Assembly: GCA_019925795.1 (NCBI GenBank)
Contig: CM034300.1
Span: 76,363,021 to 76,427,020, forward strand
DNA length: 64,000 bases
Reading direction: 5' to 3'
DNA from: Dendrobium chrysotoxum
Taxonomy: Eukaryota; Streptophyta; Magnoliopsida; Asparagales; Orchidaceae
Every line of letters begins with the position of its first letter. Positions within the stretch are counted from its first letter, which is position 1. This document shows, piece after piece, positions 11,056-21,334 of the stretch. The notes below the pieces were generated by a model. It was given only the letters and a program-made list of their open reading frames with translations. It was not told the DNA's origin and did no database searches. The position numbers and the translations under genes are program-made.

Positions 11056-11118
11056 TTTTAAATATTTATTTGGGTCGACATCGCGCCGCTGCCGAGATCC
11101 CCAAATAAATATTTAAAA
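11056..11118. repeat. Hairpin copy 3, 19-bp perfect stem
   Basis: Arms 11056-11074 and 11100-11118 pair perfectly, with the same stem sequence as copy 1 and almost the same loop (two bases shorter). It is again preceded by a GGGGGCA purine run. Confidence 0.85.
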
Positions 11119-11399
11119 TTATTTACAATACCATCAACACAACTCGAAGTACAACCACAGAAATCACAGTAGCAGTAAAAAGAGAGCTCGTCAACAACTG
11201 AATTCACAAAAAATGCTTCATTTTATTAATTCAGAATCCATATACAAGTTTTCAGTTCTCTTTTACAAGTTTACATCAATAAAAAAAAGAGAGAAAAGTA
11301 CAATGTCCTTCGCAGAGGACTACAAATTTGTCTCCTAAACTATGCCTGAAGAAGAAGTCAACAGCTCTGCCCAGCTCCTTCCAAAGATCAGGTATTCTG

Positions 11400-11700
11400 C
11401 ACTTCTGGAACCTGCACAAAGCAACAGAAATATCAGCAGAAATAAGAGACTATGCAAGTATATAAAAAAAAGCTACTAAAAAGAAAAGTGTACCTGAAAC
11501 TAAGGTCTCCTGTAGTAGCTCACGAACTAGTGTCTCACTCCTCCTAGAACCTGCACAGGGCAACAAGGGTCAGTAAGCAGCCAAAGAAAGAAAAGGAACA
11601 GAGCAAACAAACTAAAAACGTACCAGAACCAAATCTCCAGTGGAAGCTGACTGACTGGATCCTATCTCTGTGGTGACCTGCACAAGAAACAAAGAATCAT
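11400..11700. repeat. Three spaced ACCTGCACA…AACA motifs
   Basis: The motif ACCTGCACARRGCAACA or a variant recurs at about 11408, 11548 and 11677, roughly 130-140 bp apart, in the Tat tail. The rest of 11120-12100 holds no gene that I can see. Confidence 0.5.
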
Positions 11701-12100
11701 CAGTATAGTTATAAAATCAAAATGCCGAAAACTAAGAAAACAGTAGTGTCAAAAGAAGAACAGAAAGTGGCATTACTATATAATATCATCGATCTACAAA
11801 GTGCTACTTTAGAGATCTGGGTATAAAGTACTCTAACAGTGTCTTTTGGGTCTCTACCTAACTAAGACCAGCATGTCAATCCTCTCTTTGATTACGAGTG
11901 CATCCAAAGATCTACAAAGACGACGAGACAAATTCTTGAAGATCTACAAAGTGAAATTCTTAGTGTGACATCCAAGCAATCTTTTGGAGATCCGCTAAAT
12001 GAAGACCATTTGTGTGACATCCAGAAGTAAATATCTGGAGATCCACAGGGTCAATCATCATACAACAAACGTGTTTCGCTCTAGACACAAACCACATTTG

Positions 12101-12120
12101 TTGGGGGGCATTTGTTGACC
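12101..12120 (+). other. Polypurine tract and start of 3' LTR (Tat element)
   Basis: TTGGGGGGCA (12101-12110) is a plus-strand primer type purine tract, and TGTTGACC begins at 12113 with the expected TG. Gag-only elements in the same window have a very similar GGGGGGCAA tract directly before their LTR. Confidence 0.65.
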
Positions 12121-13130
12121 TACACAAAAAAAAAGAAAAGAAATCAAAATAAAAAAAATTTTAAATGATTACCTGCTCCCGCAGCTCTGCCGTAAATCCT
12201 GCCCAAATCCTGCAGAGACAGTCGCCCATACCTCTGCAACGGCGCCGAAAATGTCTATTCCTCGCATACGCGGCTCGCCTCGACCCCGCTCCCCAGCGTC
12301 AATAAAATGAGAGGGAGGTCGCAGTTCATTCGGTAGTTCTTCCCACTCGCAAATTCTCCAGCTAAACTCCTGTAAGCTCTCGTCGCTCCTGCTCCTGTTC
12401 GCAAACCGCAAGCATCCCGTCGCTGCTTCCGATCAACTTCCATCCGAACCCCGCAGCTCCTTATCTGACCGAACCCAAGCCTGTAACCTCCACTTGCTGG
12501 TGTCGCAGGACACCCGACCCCTAGCTGGACGAGTCCTCCGCTAGAGTTCGCCTGATCTCCACTGCCTCCAGAGCTACCATCACTCCGTCATCTTCCATAC
12601 CTGTGCCGATCAAATCCACATAGCCTCCTCCCAGCCGAATCCCTGTATCTCGATCTCCCACTCCACTATCGAGACCTCCTCAAACTTTCGAATCCCAAGC
12701 CGAAGTAGCTGAGACCTCCTCTACCGAACATCTCTATCTCTAGGCCTGCGATCTCCCTGCTCTCTGCTCTTACCCGGATCCCTACTGCTAGTAGCCGACC
12801 ACCCTTCCTCTATACCTAGGCCGATCGACCCCAGCTCCTGCGACCAAATCCCTTACCAGATTCCTCCTCTCTCACGCTCCCAGGCCAATCTCGCCTCTTC
12901 GACGGCATTCTTCCTGTTGGGTCGGAAGTGACGACAGGAGCTAAGTCTCTGTGAAGGTAATAACCCCTCTCTCACGCACTCCTTTAGCCAAGTCCAATAA
13001 ATCTATCAAATTGAGAGGTTTAGCAAAGAGGGATTCACGGCAAGTAGGGGGAAACAGAGAAATGAACTTATCATAAGATTTAACAGCTTCCTAAATCCTG
13101 TATAATTTGTGTTAGATTTTTGCATTTATT
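12113..13130 (+). other. Probable 3' LTR, GC- and pyrimidine-rich part
   Basis: Sequence after the polypurine tract, rich in CTCC and CGA words and without a convincing gene. The end of this LTR could not be placed because the 5' partner is not recognisable. 12900-13110 weakly resembles 31030-31330 (CGGAAGTRRCGA and AATCCTGTATAAWTTTG words), so part of it may be another old insertion. Confidence 0.4.
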
Positions 13131-13460
13131 TGAGTTAGTTATGATTAATTGAATCTAATTATAATTAGTTATCTTTAATCTAAATTAATTAATTATTATT
13201 ATAAATTAATTATAATTAATTAAATTTAATTATGATTAATTATTTTTAATTGTGATTAGTTATTAATTAATTTTAAATTGATCATAATTAATTAAATTTA
13301 ATTATGATTATTTATTTTTAATTATAATTAATCATTAATTAATTATAATTTAGTCACAATTAAATATGATTAGTTATAATTAGTATTTTAATAGTAATTA
13401 ATTATTTTTAACTATAACTAATTATTATTATTAAAATTAGTTATAATTAATTAAAATAAC
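13131..13460. repeat. AT-rich TTAATTATAATTAATTA degenerate tract
   Basis: About 330 bp almost entirely of A and T, built from palindromic AATTAATTATAATT words. No coding potential. It could be a matrix-attachment-like or slippage-grown tract. Confidence 0.7.
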
Positions 13461-13593
13461 AAGATAGAAAAGAAAAATGCAAAGGCACTCTCTTGCCTCG
13501 ATCCACGTGCCAACCTCGACGCTTGCAAAGGTATAATTTTCTAACTCAGATTCTCACTCTCGAAGTTCGCGGCGGACCGAAAAACCGCCTATA

Positions 13594-13976
13594 CACGCTT
13601 TCATAAGCGTGGTGGGATGGGACCCCGGTGCGGCGCCTACAACGAGGCGGGTAATCACCTCAAAAATCCTATCCTCGGCGTTCGTATCGAGCCGGCAAAC
13701 CACCTATACACGCTTTCTTAAGCGTGGTGGGAAGGGAAATCGGTGCGACACCTACGGCGAGGCGGGTAGGCCCTATACATGCTTTTCTTAGCGTGGTGGG
13801 GACAGTTTTAAGTACCCGTACGCGTCTCTGTACCTGCGGGGAAACAAATGCTTTTCTTTTTCAGGTACGTCGAAGACCCATACACGCTTTCTTAAGCGTG
13901 GTGGGGGATTGAAGACTTTACACGGCCGCGGTGTCCTCGAAAGAGGGCATCTACCATACACGCTTTCTTAAGCGTG
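13594..13976. repeat. Five copies of a CACGCTT-loop-AAGCGTG hairpin
   Basis: Copies at 13594-13611, 13709-13726, 13778-13795, 13883-13900 and 13959-13976. Four are perfect 7-bp stems with a 4-nt loop (TCTT or TCAT). The third is degenerate. Each is preceded by CTATA or CCATA and followed by GTGGG. The first two are also followed by a second shared block (CGGTGCGRCRCCTAC…GAGGCGGGTA). The short frames across it are by-products of the repeat. Confidence 0.85.
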
Positions 13977-14039
13977 GTGGGAAAGGCCCAGTTTTCCGTT
14001 ATTTCCCCTAAACGGGGGAGATGCCGGAGTGCTGCCGAA

Positions 14040-15040
14040 ATTTCGGGTGATCATATGACTGTACTTGGACTTATTTGAGCTCAAAGGAAGAGGACCAGGA
14101 CTTGTGCTTTGAACTTGAATGAACACAAATGAACCTAAACTGAACAAACATTTTAAATTGAAATCAAATGAATTTTGATTGGTGCAAATCACAATGAACT
14201 ACACGTCAGACTTGATTTGAACTGAACTCGAACCAGAACGACAATGAACTTGAACTCAGATTGGACTTGAGTTTAAACTTGACAAAAGAAGATTGACTTT
14301 GAGTCAGATAATGTTGAATTGAACTTGAACAAATGATGATAATCTGAACATGAATTGAGCAAGACTTCAGAGAACTTGAACTTATATGTTGAATTCGAGC
14401 TATACAACATCAAGTAAAATTTGAGCTTTGAACTTGCAAGCATTTGACCCGAATCCGAATGAACTCAATGTAACTATATGAGTCATAAGATTTGAACTTG
14501 ATTTGAGTATCAAGTGGACAAAGCTTGGACTCAATTTGAATATCAAATGAATGTGACTTGGACTAGTTGGATTTAAACTCCAATAAACAAAGAACTTGAT
14601 TCAAACTTGACTTGCTTGGTTTGAACACCAACAAGAACTTTCAGCTTGACTGTAGGGAGCTTACAAGATGTGGACATGAACTTGATTTAGACAACAAGGC
14701 TTGTTCTCAAGTTCTGAACCATGTTTGAACTTCAATTGAATTTGAACAAGGACTTGGACAAGTCAACAGTAGACTCGTGAACATGTACTCTGAACTCAAA
14801 CTGGAGCAAGATATGGATAACAAGAACTTATGCAAAGTAAAATTTGAATTTGCAAGCATAAGATTCAAATCCGGATGAGCTCGATATGGCAGTAGAAGAC
14901 TTGAATGAATTCAAGTCTGAATGAAACTGAACTTGGAATCAAACATATGCAAGGAACTCAAAGCTTGAATCGTATGCGAGGGAACTCAAGCTACAAGAAC
15001 AGTTAACTCAATGTTACATGAAATATATTGATCCTTGTAA
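14040..15040. repeat. Degenerate GAACTTGA-rich tract
   Basis: About 1 kb in which GAACTTGA, TTGAACTTGA, ATTTGAA and similar words recur irregularly on the plus strand. No gene recognised. It may be LTR or leader sequence of a decayed retrotransposon. Confidence 0.6.
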
Positions 15041-15639
15041 ATAAATGTGACCAAGATGCAACAAATGCGAACACCCACGAGTTCTTGTGGGAAGGATATT
15101 GCAACATCCTCGTCACCAACATCGAGGTACAAACAGTCACACTACAAGACTCCAATGCGCACAAACAAAGAATGTAATAGACTCCTACAACGGTCCCTAT
15201 GGTGCTTGTTGATTGAAGAAGGCAACATTGCTAATTGACGGTGAAAGATCCCTCCTTGCAAACAAACACTTTTAAACCACCTAAGATTGGTGAAAGGTGG
15301 ATATGATGCAAGTACAACGATTTTCCTATAGGCACATTTAGGAGATTGTAGTGAACATGAATATCTCTTGCGAGCAGTGATAAATGATATAATATTGGTG
15401 CATAGCAATAGTGGGTATATCATAAGTACCGAGAACTCCTTGTGGAAATAAATACACACAATATCTGTAAACAATTTTGAAGATCTGCAATACATGCCAG
15501 TCTTTTACGAATACAGATGTACGCACCATATATCATCTATGGGTAGATGCAGAAAGACTTCAGTAAATGCAGTATCCTGAAGTCAATTCCAATCCATGAA
15601 TGAAAATATCTACCTGCCTACAAACAGTAGTGGGGGAGA

Positions 15640-15780
15640 TCATATAACGCCACCGGATCTGCAACATCCATGCAAGCAGACAGAAGGCGTATAAATCTCC
15701 AAACGAAACCCAGTGCTACGCCACCGGATCCATAACTTTCATGCAAGCGGACAGAAGGCGTGTACAAATATTCCAAGAAT
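15640..15780. repeat. Direct duplication with ACGCCACCGGATC…GACAGAAGGCGT
   Basis: Two copies of about 60-80 bp begin at about 15647 and 15718. Both carry ACGCCACCGGATC, CATGCAAGC and GACAGAAGGCGT. 15041-15640 upstream shows no recognisable feature. Confidence 0.7.
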
Positions 15781-15846
15781 ATCCCGCACGTGTGCACTTT
15801 AATTTGTATACACATAGGTACACTAAAAGGGGAAAATATAATCTGA

Positions 15847-16310
15847 ACCCGCATGGGCCCCGGCGAGCATGTTATTGGTATACACGTGACGTCTAGGGAT
15901 GCTGCACGGGTCAATAAATTTGAACCCGGTCCTCCTATGCAAGCAGATAGGAGTAGACAAGGTTCAATAAATAATTATAAAATGCCCCCAAACACCTTCA
16001 TGGGCCCCGACGAGCGTGTTATTGGTACACACGTAACGTCTAGGGATGCTGCGCGGGTTAATAAGTGAATTCAAGTTCGAGCCCGATCCTCCTATATGGG
16101 TAGATAGGAGTCGACACGGCTCGAACCATTAAATAAATATGCAGTCGTGAGATCGACCGAGATATTTATTTTATACATTCATATTAGGCCTTCAAGGTCT
16201 ATAATCAAGAGAATTCACTAACAAAGGTCCAAAGCCTACAAAATCCGATCCTCTATCGACCAGTAGATAGAGTCGACAGGGTCCAATCAATAAAATATAA
16301 ATGACCCCAT
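15847..16310. repeat. About 150-bp imperfect repeat, three units, each with a small hairpin
   Basis: Units begin near 15847 and 16000, with a shorter third near 16236. The first two share ATGGGCCCCG and GTCTAGGGATGCTGC. All three end in a CTCCTAT-type hairpin (arms 15932-15938/15947-15953, 16089-16095/16104-16110, 16251-16257/16266-16272), then TCGAC or TAGAC and a YAATAAA-rich tail. The stems differ between units by paired changes. Confidence 0.75.
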
Positions 16311-16664
16311 ACACCCCGATGATGGCCGCGTTGACTGGATATCTCAACCGGAGGGGTCTACACAAATCTCAAACAAATGACTCCCAAACCCTACCAAAAC
16401 TCCAAAACCCAACAAAAATTCCCAAAATCCAAAATCTCCAAAAAAATGTCAAAAATCCCAAAAGTCTATAATATTTGAAATTGAAACTAAACCATCAAAC
16501 ACTCAAAGCATGAAATCCAACCATCCTCCGCAACAGTTTGCCGAGGTGGACAAGTTAAAATTTACTTCAGCTCGCAAAGAGCTTATGCCTGGTCGAAAAT
16601 ATCACTAGGATCCATTCTCAAATAATCTCCTGCCAGCAAGGACGTGGTACGAGTCCTCTAACCG

Positions 16665-16790
16665 GCAGTTTCGCCGCCAAATGGCACTGTAGGATAAACG
16701 GTTATGACTCGGGGCCCTCTGAACCAGGTGGTCGCCGCCAAATGGCACCATTATATTATGGTTATGGCCAGAGCCCGTAAGCTCCCCAAT
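16665..16790. repeat. 60-bp direct repeat with TCGCCGCCAAATGGCAC
   Basis: TCGCCGCCAAATGGCAC occurs at 16671 and 16731, followed in both by a GGTTATG block. No gene is seen from 16310 to 17500; the rest is unassigned repeat-like DNA. Confidence 0.65.
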
Positions 16791-17559
16791 GGCATCAAAT
16801 CCTTGAGACATGAATCAATAGGATATGATCGATAGGGCACAAAGCCCTCTGTTAGCTAAGGTGGATTCAAATTTGTCCCCTTAGGTAAATACCCATCCCA
16901 GGTCTACAAGGTCCCCTTGGACGAAGCAACCCATGGCTGCCGACAAGGAACCTTCTGTCAGGTTGGGTCGACTACCTCCTCTGACTAAGTAGACCAGGGA
17001 CCACGATGGCCCGGGATGACGGAACCATGGGATCTTGATCGGGTCTATTATCCATTCCCCCACCATCCGCTTTAAGTGCAAGGTGGTGAAAATTTCTATT
17101 TTAAATATCAAATCTTCAAATCTCCAAATCTTCTAATCTTCTAAATTCTGAAATTTTCAAATCCTATACCCATGCTGCTACTATACGCCAGACACACGTA
17201 TCCCTTACGTATCTGATTGACGACTAGCCTTAATCGAAAGTTCTCTCTCGTTACCGGGAGGGGTAATTAACTATAGGGGCTTGCGCCTATAGGAAACCAG
17301 AACTCAGATCATAAAGTCCTCACAAAATGAGGGCGAAATCTCTGGGTAGTGTCTTACCTACAAACCCATCTGCCTTCCAAAATTTACCCCGGAACTTAGT
17401 TCGTTAAAACTCCCCCCGAAGAAAGCACAAAAAGTCGGGCGGAGGCCGGGGCCGAATTTTCGGAGCCCACATAGAGTGACTAATCATGTTTATCATGGGT
17501 GATTTTATAGTCCTTTATGTTAGGGATTCTTCATGAACCTTTTTCTTTTTTTCCTTTCA

Positions 17560-18372
17560 ATCATGAGTTCGTCTATGACTCTTTCAATGATGAAGAATGG
17601 GGTGTCCCAGCTTATGCTGATGCAAAACTATTCGAGCTTCTCTGTCAGAAGCCTTGGCTGAACTCAACTGGCCTACTAAATAAAAGAAAAGAGATCTCAT
17701 GGATCTGTATACTTTGGAGAGGATAGTGAGATGTATGACTGTAAATTGTCTAATTAAATGCAGTAATTGGCTTCATATTTTTAATGCAGAAATAATGCTC
17801 TAATCAACGCTCCATGCTCGACAAATGATTAGAACAAATCTGCTTTCATTGGAGAGGAGAAGAAGACAAACAAAAAAAAGATACATTGTTGCTTAACGCA
17901 TTTACCATAGCATGCTACATTAGAGGAAAATATCTAGATAAGCATCATGGTGGCCTGTCTCTTTCTAGGTGGGCACACTTCACATGGAGTTTCGAAGTGT
18001 CTCTCTCAGCTGCAGCAATAATAGGTTGTTTTCTGATAGATACCTGTCCAAATTTATTTTCTGATGCCAAAAATCAATGCCAGTTGAAGAAAAAGGGACC
18101 TAGTAATGTTATACTGTTTTAAAGTGTGTGGGGTCGATTAAACTCCATCACCTATTGAAGAATTCGGTTCATTCATCACCTATTGCAAGAGGTTTGTGAA
18201 TTTTAAGCCCCATGATTAATGGATTCCGCTATGCTCATCAAGTTCCCATCAAATCTCCATTAGCTGAAGCATGAGCAGCATGTGTAGGTCCGACTGTCAT
18301 CTTCTCTTTATGCAAGCAGCCGGAATTGTCAATGGCTATCTCTTAAGCTGCTTCAGATTTCATGAAACTTGA
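17560..18372 (+). pseudogene. DNA-3-methyladenine glycosylase I-like pseudogene
   Basis: The live family excises 3-methyladenine from DNA in base-excision repair. Conserved blocks are spread over all three plus frames: NDEEWGVPAYADAKLFELL from about 17581, then SEALAELNWPT (shifted frame), then EEFGSF…FVNFKP at about 18157, FRYAHQVPIKSPLAEA at about 18226, CVGPTVIFS, and in another frame MQAAGIVNGYLLSCFRFHET at about 18311-18370. At least three frameshifts and one stop separate them, so it cannot encode the enzyme. A non-matching stretch (about 17700-18130) lies between the first and later blocks and may be intron or insertion. The call rests on my memory of the family consensus. Confidence 0.75.
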
Positions 18373-18710
18373 AGTTCTCACCTAATGGTAACACACTGAT
18401 CATGAACTTGGATCTGTCTAATGAGTGTTTGCATTTTTTCTGTACAATTAACAGACAGTTTTTGTTCTCTTGATGATTTCTGTAACACTGCTAATTTCAT
18501 TTCATTCTGACAGCTAATGTTTTCTTATTGTGATCAAACTACTTGTTTTTCTGTACTGAAATTCTTTTGATATTGTGTGAAATAATTAGGTTATCAGATC
18601 ATCATTGTCCTACATCAGATCTCAAAAGCTTCTCAGATCTGTTTTATACAATGAACAGTAAGTCAGCTGGAATTTCTTTTAAGCCCTGCAAAGAGGGTGG
18701 GAATTCAAAT

Positions 18711-18855
18711 ACCCCTTGTAAAAGTAGTTTTTAAAACAATCCAGATCTTTGGAATTCAACAAATTTTGACTAATGAGCCCATGTTCATAGCATTTTGGTG
18801 GTAATTTGTTGAATTTGAAAGGTAAGATCTGGATGTCATTTTCAAAGGGGTGGGC
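18711..18855. mobile_element. Small foldback element (MITE-like)
   Basis: The left arm at about 18711-18775 and right arm at about 18799-18855 are imperfect inverted repeats sharing ACCCCTT, CCAGATCTT and AATTCAACAAATT. No target duplication was resolved. Confidence 0.5.
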
Positions 18856-18859
18856 GCCG

Positions 18860-19950
18860 GTTCAACATGGCCAGGCTCTTTCCATGGGCCCATCTATATA
18901 CAAGTCTAGGAAGGATTTGGTAAATGAACCTATCAAGCAGAGATCTGAGGCAGAGGTATCCAGATTTGCACGCAACTCACATGGGTAAGGGCCCCTCAAA
19001 CTGCCGAATACACTTACATGATTACATCTGACTCTCCTTTGGATTATTACTCGGATCTTTGTGGATATAAAGCCATCCAAGAGCATTAAATAAGGTTGGC
19101 GCTCTGCTCCCCGCCTGAAAGAGACCTTAACTACATGGACATGCATATTCCCTGCTTTTTGAAGAAAGGTCGAGTCTAATGACAGAAAAATGGAAAATTT
19201 TTCAAGACATTCTTAATGCTATTCTTATTTTTATATGAAATTTTGAAGAGTAAATAACAGTCACTTGTCTCTTATGGAAAATTCTGTTGGATTATGAATA
19301 TTTTCATGAACTATTAAAGGAACATTAGACAATTGGATTTGACATAATCAATAAAAGATCATAGTTTCATAAAGCTCAAAAATTGAATAGTAATAAGCCA
19401 CATGATGGATGCTCTTTCTTTTTTTTTTTTTGGGGGGGGGGGGTGTAGAAAGTACTTGGAAAGCATGCTTTCAAATGATTTCATCAATAGAAGATTTCAT
19501 AGTTCCATTAAGTTCACCAATGGTGAAGGCCATATATGCATCCTAAACAGTGGAAATTTATATGATGTTTGATCTGGGATAGGGAAACAAGGAAGAAGAT
19601 CTACCCTAGAGAACTTTGAGAACCACAAATATTTTGTACTATTGATGGAAAAAAAATAACCGGTAATAGGATCCATAGATTAAAGAGACAAAATTAAAAA
19701 AAAAAGTGGGGAAAAAAGCCTTGAACTCTCTGCCATGCACACAGTTTTTAGCACAGAACTACAACTTCCATCAAACCAGACTACAATTTGGGGTTCGTAG
19801 GGCCTTGATTAAAAGAAATGGAAGAGTTTATGCGAGGGAAATTACCATCACTCCAGTCCAAATAGGAAATTGAGAACAATGGCCTGAGGAAAGATCCAGT
19901 GTCCTGAAACCAATTGACCAGTACTTTCAGATCACAAATAAATGAAATCT
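18860..19950. other. Intergenic, downstream of the BZR1-like gene
   Basis: No gene recognised. It contains a T13-G12 homopolymer junction at about 19420-19443. The part nearest 19950 should hold the 3' UTR of the minus-strand BZR1-like gene, but I cannot place a polyadenylation site. Confidence 0.5.
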
Positions 19951-21334
19951 TCATTTACCCAAACCCAATGTAAGTACCAAATCGTCCTCTACCCCAACCT
20001 CATGAATCCTCTCCCCTTCCCATGGCTTTACCCTCATGCTCTCAAATTCAAACTCAATGGCGCTTAGGCTCCTTTCGAGCATCCCTCCTGCAACCACAGC
20101 AGACTCTGGCATTAGACGTGCTCGATTGACCAGGTTGAAAGTGGGAGATGCAGGAGCAGTATTCTGCAAACTGGCCCACCGGTTGGAATCGATAGTAGAA
20201 GAATCAGACTCATCACATTCAGGTATCGTTGCCGGGTGATGCTGATGGCGGTCACGGGTGGGGCTGGCTGGGGCTGAGGCCAGAAATAGAGGGTGACCAT
20301 GGTAGGCGGTGTAGCTCCAGTCAGGCTTCCTAAGCTTCAGAGGCCGGGAAGATGGGGAGGAGAGTGGAGGGGTCACTGGAGCGCTGTTGGAGATGCGGAG
20401 GGGAGGAAGTGATGAGAGGTTTCGTATGAAAGGGAGGATATAGGAGGTCTTGATGCTGCTGGGATTATCAGAATTCTCAAGTCTGGAGGGGCTTGGGAAG
20501 GAGGAAGATGTTGGGCTCGCATGGTAGGAAGGCACAGGGCTGGTGAAGGCAGAAGATGGAGGGCTGGTGAAGGCAGAACTTGGGCTTATGTAGTTGGTAC
20601 ATGGGGCTCCTGCTGTTGCCTCCGGTGGTGGTGCGAGTGGCTTGCTTCCCTGCCATTGAGAGAATTTCATCATATATTAGCATTTCAACTGATATCTACT
20701 AGTAGTAATAGTAATAGTAGTTAATCATTGAACAGATCACTTCATGAAACTAAGAGAGATTTTTATGAATAAAACAATTCATCAATGTGACAGGACTAGA
20801 TGACATAAAGCAGCCAAGCTCTGTACAAATTTGATATTATTAATTCCTTCCTTTGGATTGTTAGAAACAAATGAAAAAGCAACCAAACGAAGACAGCAAT
20901 CACAAAAGACTCGAATTCCAATTCCATAGTGAAGAGACTTCTTCCAGGGCTGATGACCACAAGATCAGAGCTTGGAGATTTGGCAAGAATTACTTCAGAC
21001 AGATTTTCAAGGAAACACAAGAAAAAATGACTGATAAAAGAAGAAACAAAACCCTAGATACGAAATAAAGTCAAAATAAAGATCGAAGGTAATTAGAGAG
21101 GAGGAAAAATCGAACCTTGCGATAAGTTGTGCCGTCCTCCTCGACGACCCAGCCGGCCTCAGCGCAGAGGGCTTTTAGGACCTCGTTGTTGTCGCAATGC
21201 TTGGGAAGCTTATAGTTGCCGAGGTTTCTCAGACCAGAGAAAATCTTGGCGGCGATGGCTCTCCTCCTCCTCTCCCTCCTCTTGTTGTTCTCTCTCTCCT
21301 TCCACGTCGGCATCCTCCCTCCCCCTGAAGTCAT
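19951..21334 (-). CDS. BZR1: BZR1/BES1-type brassinosteroid transcription factor, two exons
   Basis: Nuclear transcription factor that switches brassinosteroid target genes. Exon 1 is 21334-21116 (73 codons) and exon 2 is 20649-19951 (232 codons plus stop), with a 466-bp GT…AG intron in phase 0, giving 305 aa, near the usual 300-340. Exon 1 holds the atypical bHLH-like DNA-binding domain (WKERENNKRRERRRRAIAAK, HCDNNEVLKALCAEAGWVVE). Exon 2 holds the Ser-rich GSK3/BIN2 target region (LRISNSAPVTPPLSSPSSR), the PEST segment ATIPECDESDSST, SPTFNLV, the C-terminal KPWEGERIHE block and an EAR-like LVLTLGL. The ATG is the first of the frame and gives the family N-terminus. Exact orthology (BZR1, BES1 or BEH) is not settled by eye. 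Confidence 0.93.

Larger units (their letters stand above)
111..12120 (+). mobile_element. Ty3/gypsy retrotransposon, Tat lineage, decayed
   Basis: Plus-strand LTR retrotransposon with the order gag, protease, RT, RNase H, archaeal-type RNase H, integrase. The second RNase H after the first is a known mark of the Tat lineage (Retand/Ogre relatives). All coding blocks from 1101 to 9482 are in the same frame, broken by stops ending at 1790, 2150, 3875, 5183, 5723, 6116, 7235 and 7928. A polypurine tract at 12101-12110 is followed by TGTTGACC at 12113, the likely start of the 3' LTR. The 5' boundary is uncertain: GGTCAACA at 103-110 is an exact inverted match to that LTR start and could be the end of the 5' LTR, but no convincing primer binding site follows. 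No matching LTR pair or target duplication could be found in the window. Confidence 0.85.

Noticed and set aside
12169..12443. Minus-strand frames of 62-80 codons
   Set aside because: They lie in the GC-rich LTR-like region, with no domain and no supporting context.
17886..18122. 78-codon plus-strand frame as a separate gene
   Set aside because: It lies between glycosylase pseudogene blocks and has no family match I can recognise; more likely intron or insertion sequence.
20036..20724. Open frames on the plus strand opposite BZR1 exon 2
   Set aside because: They are antisense shadows of the Ser/Pro-rich coding exon.
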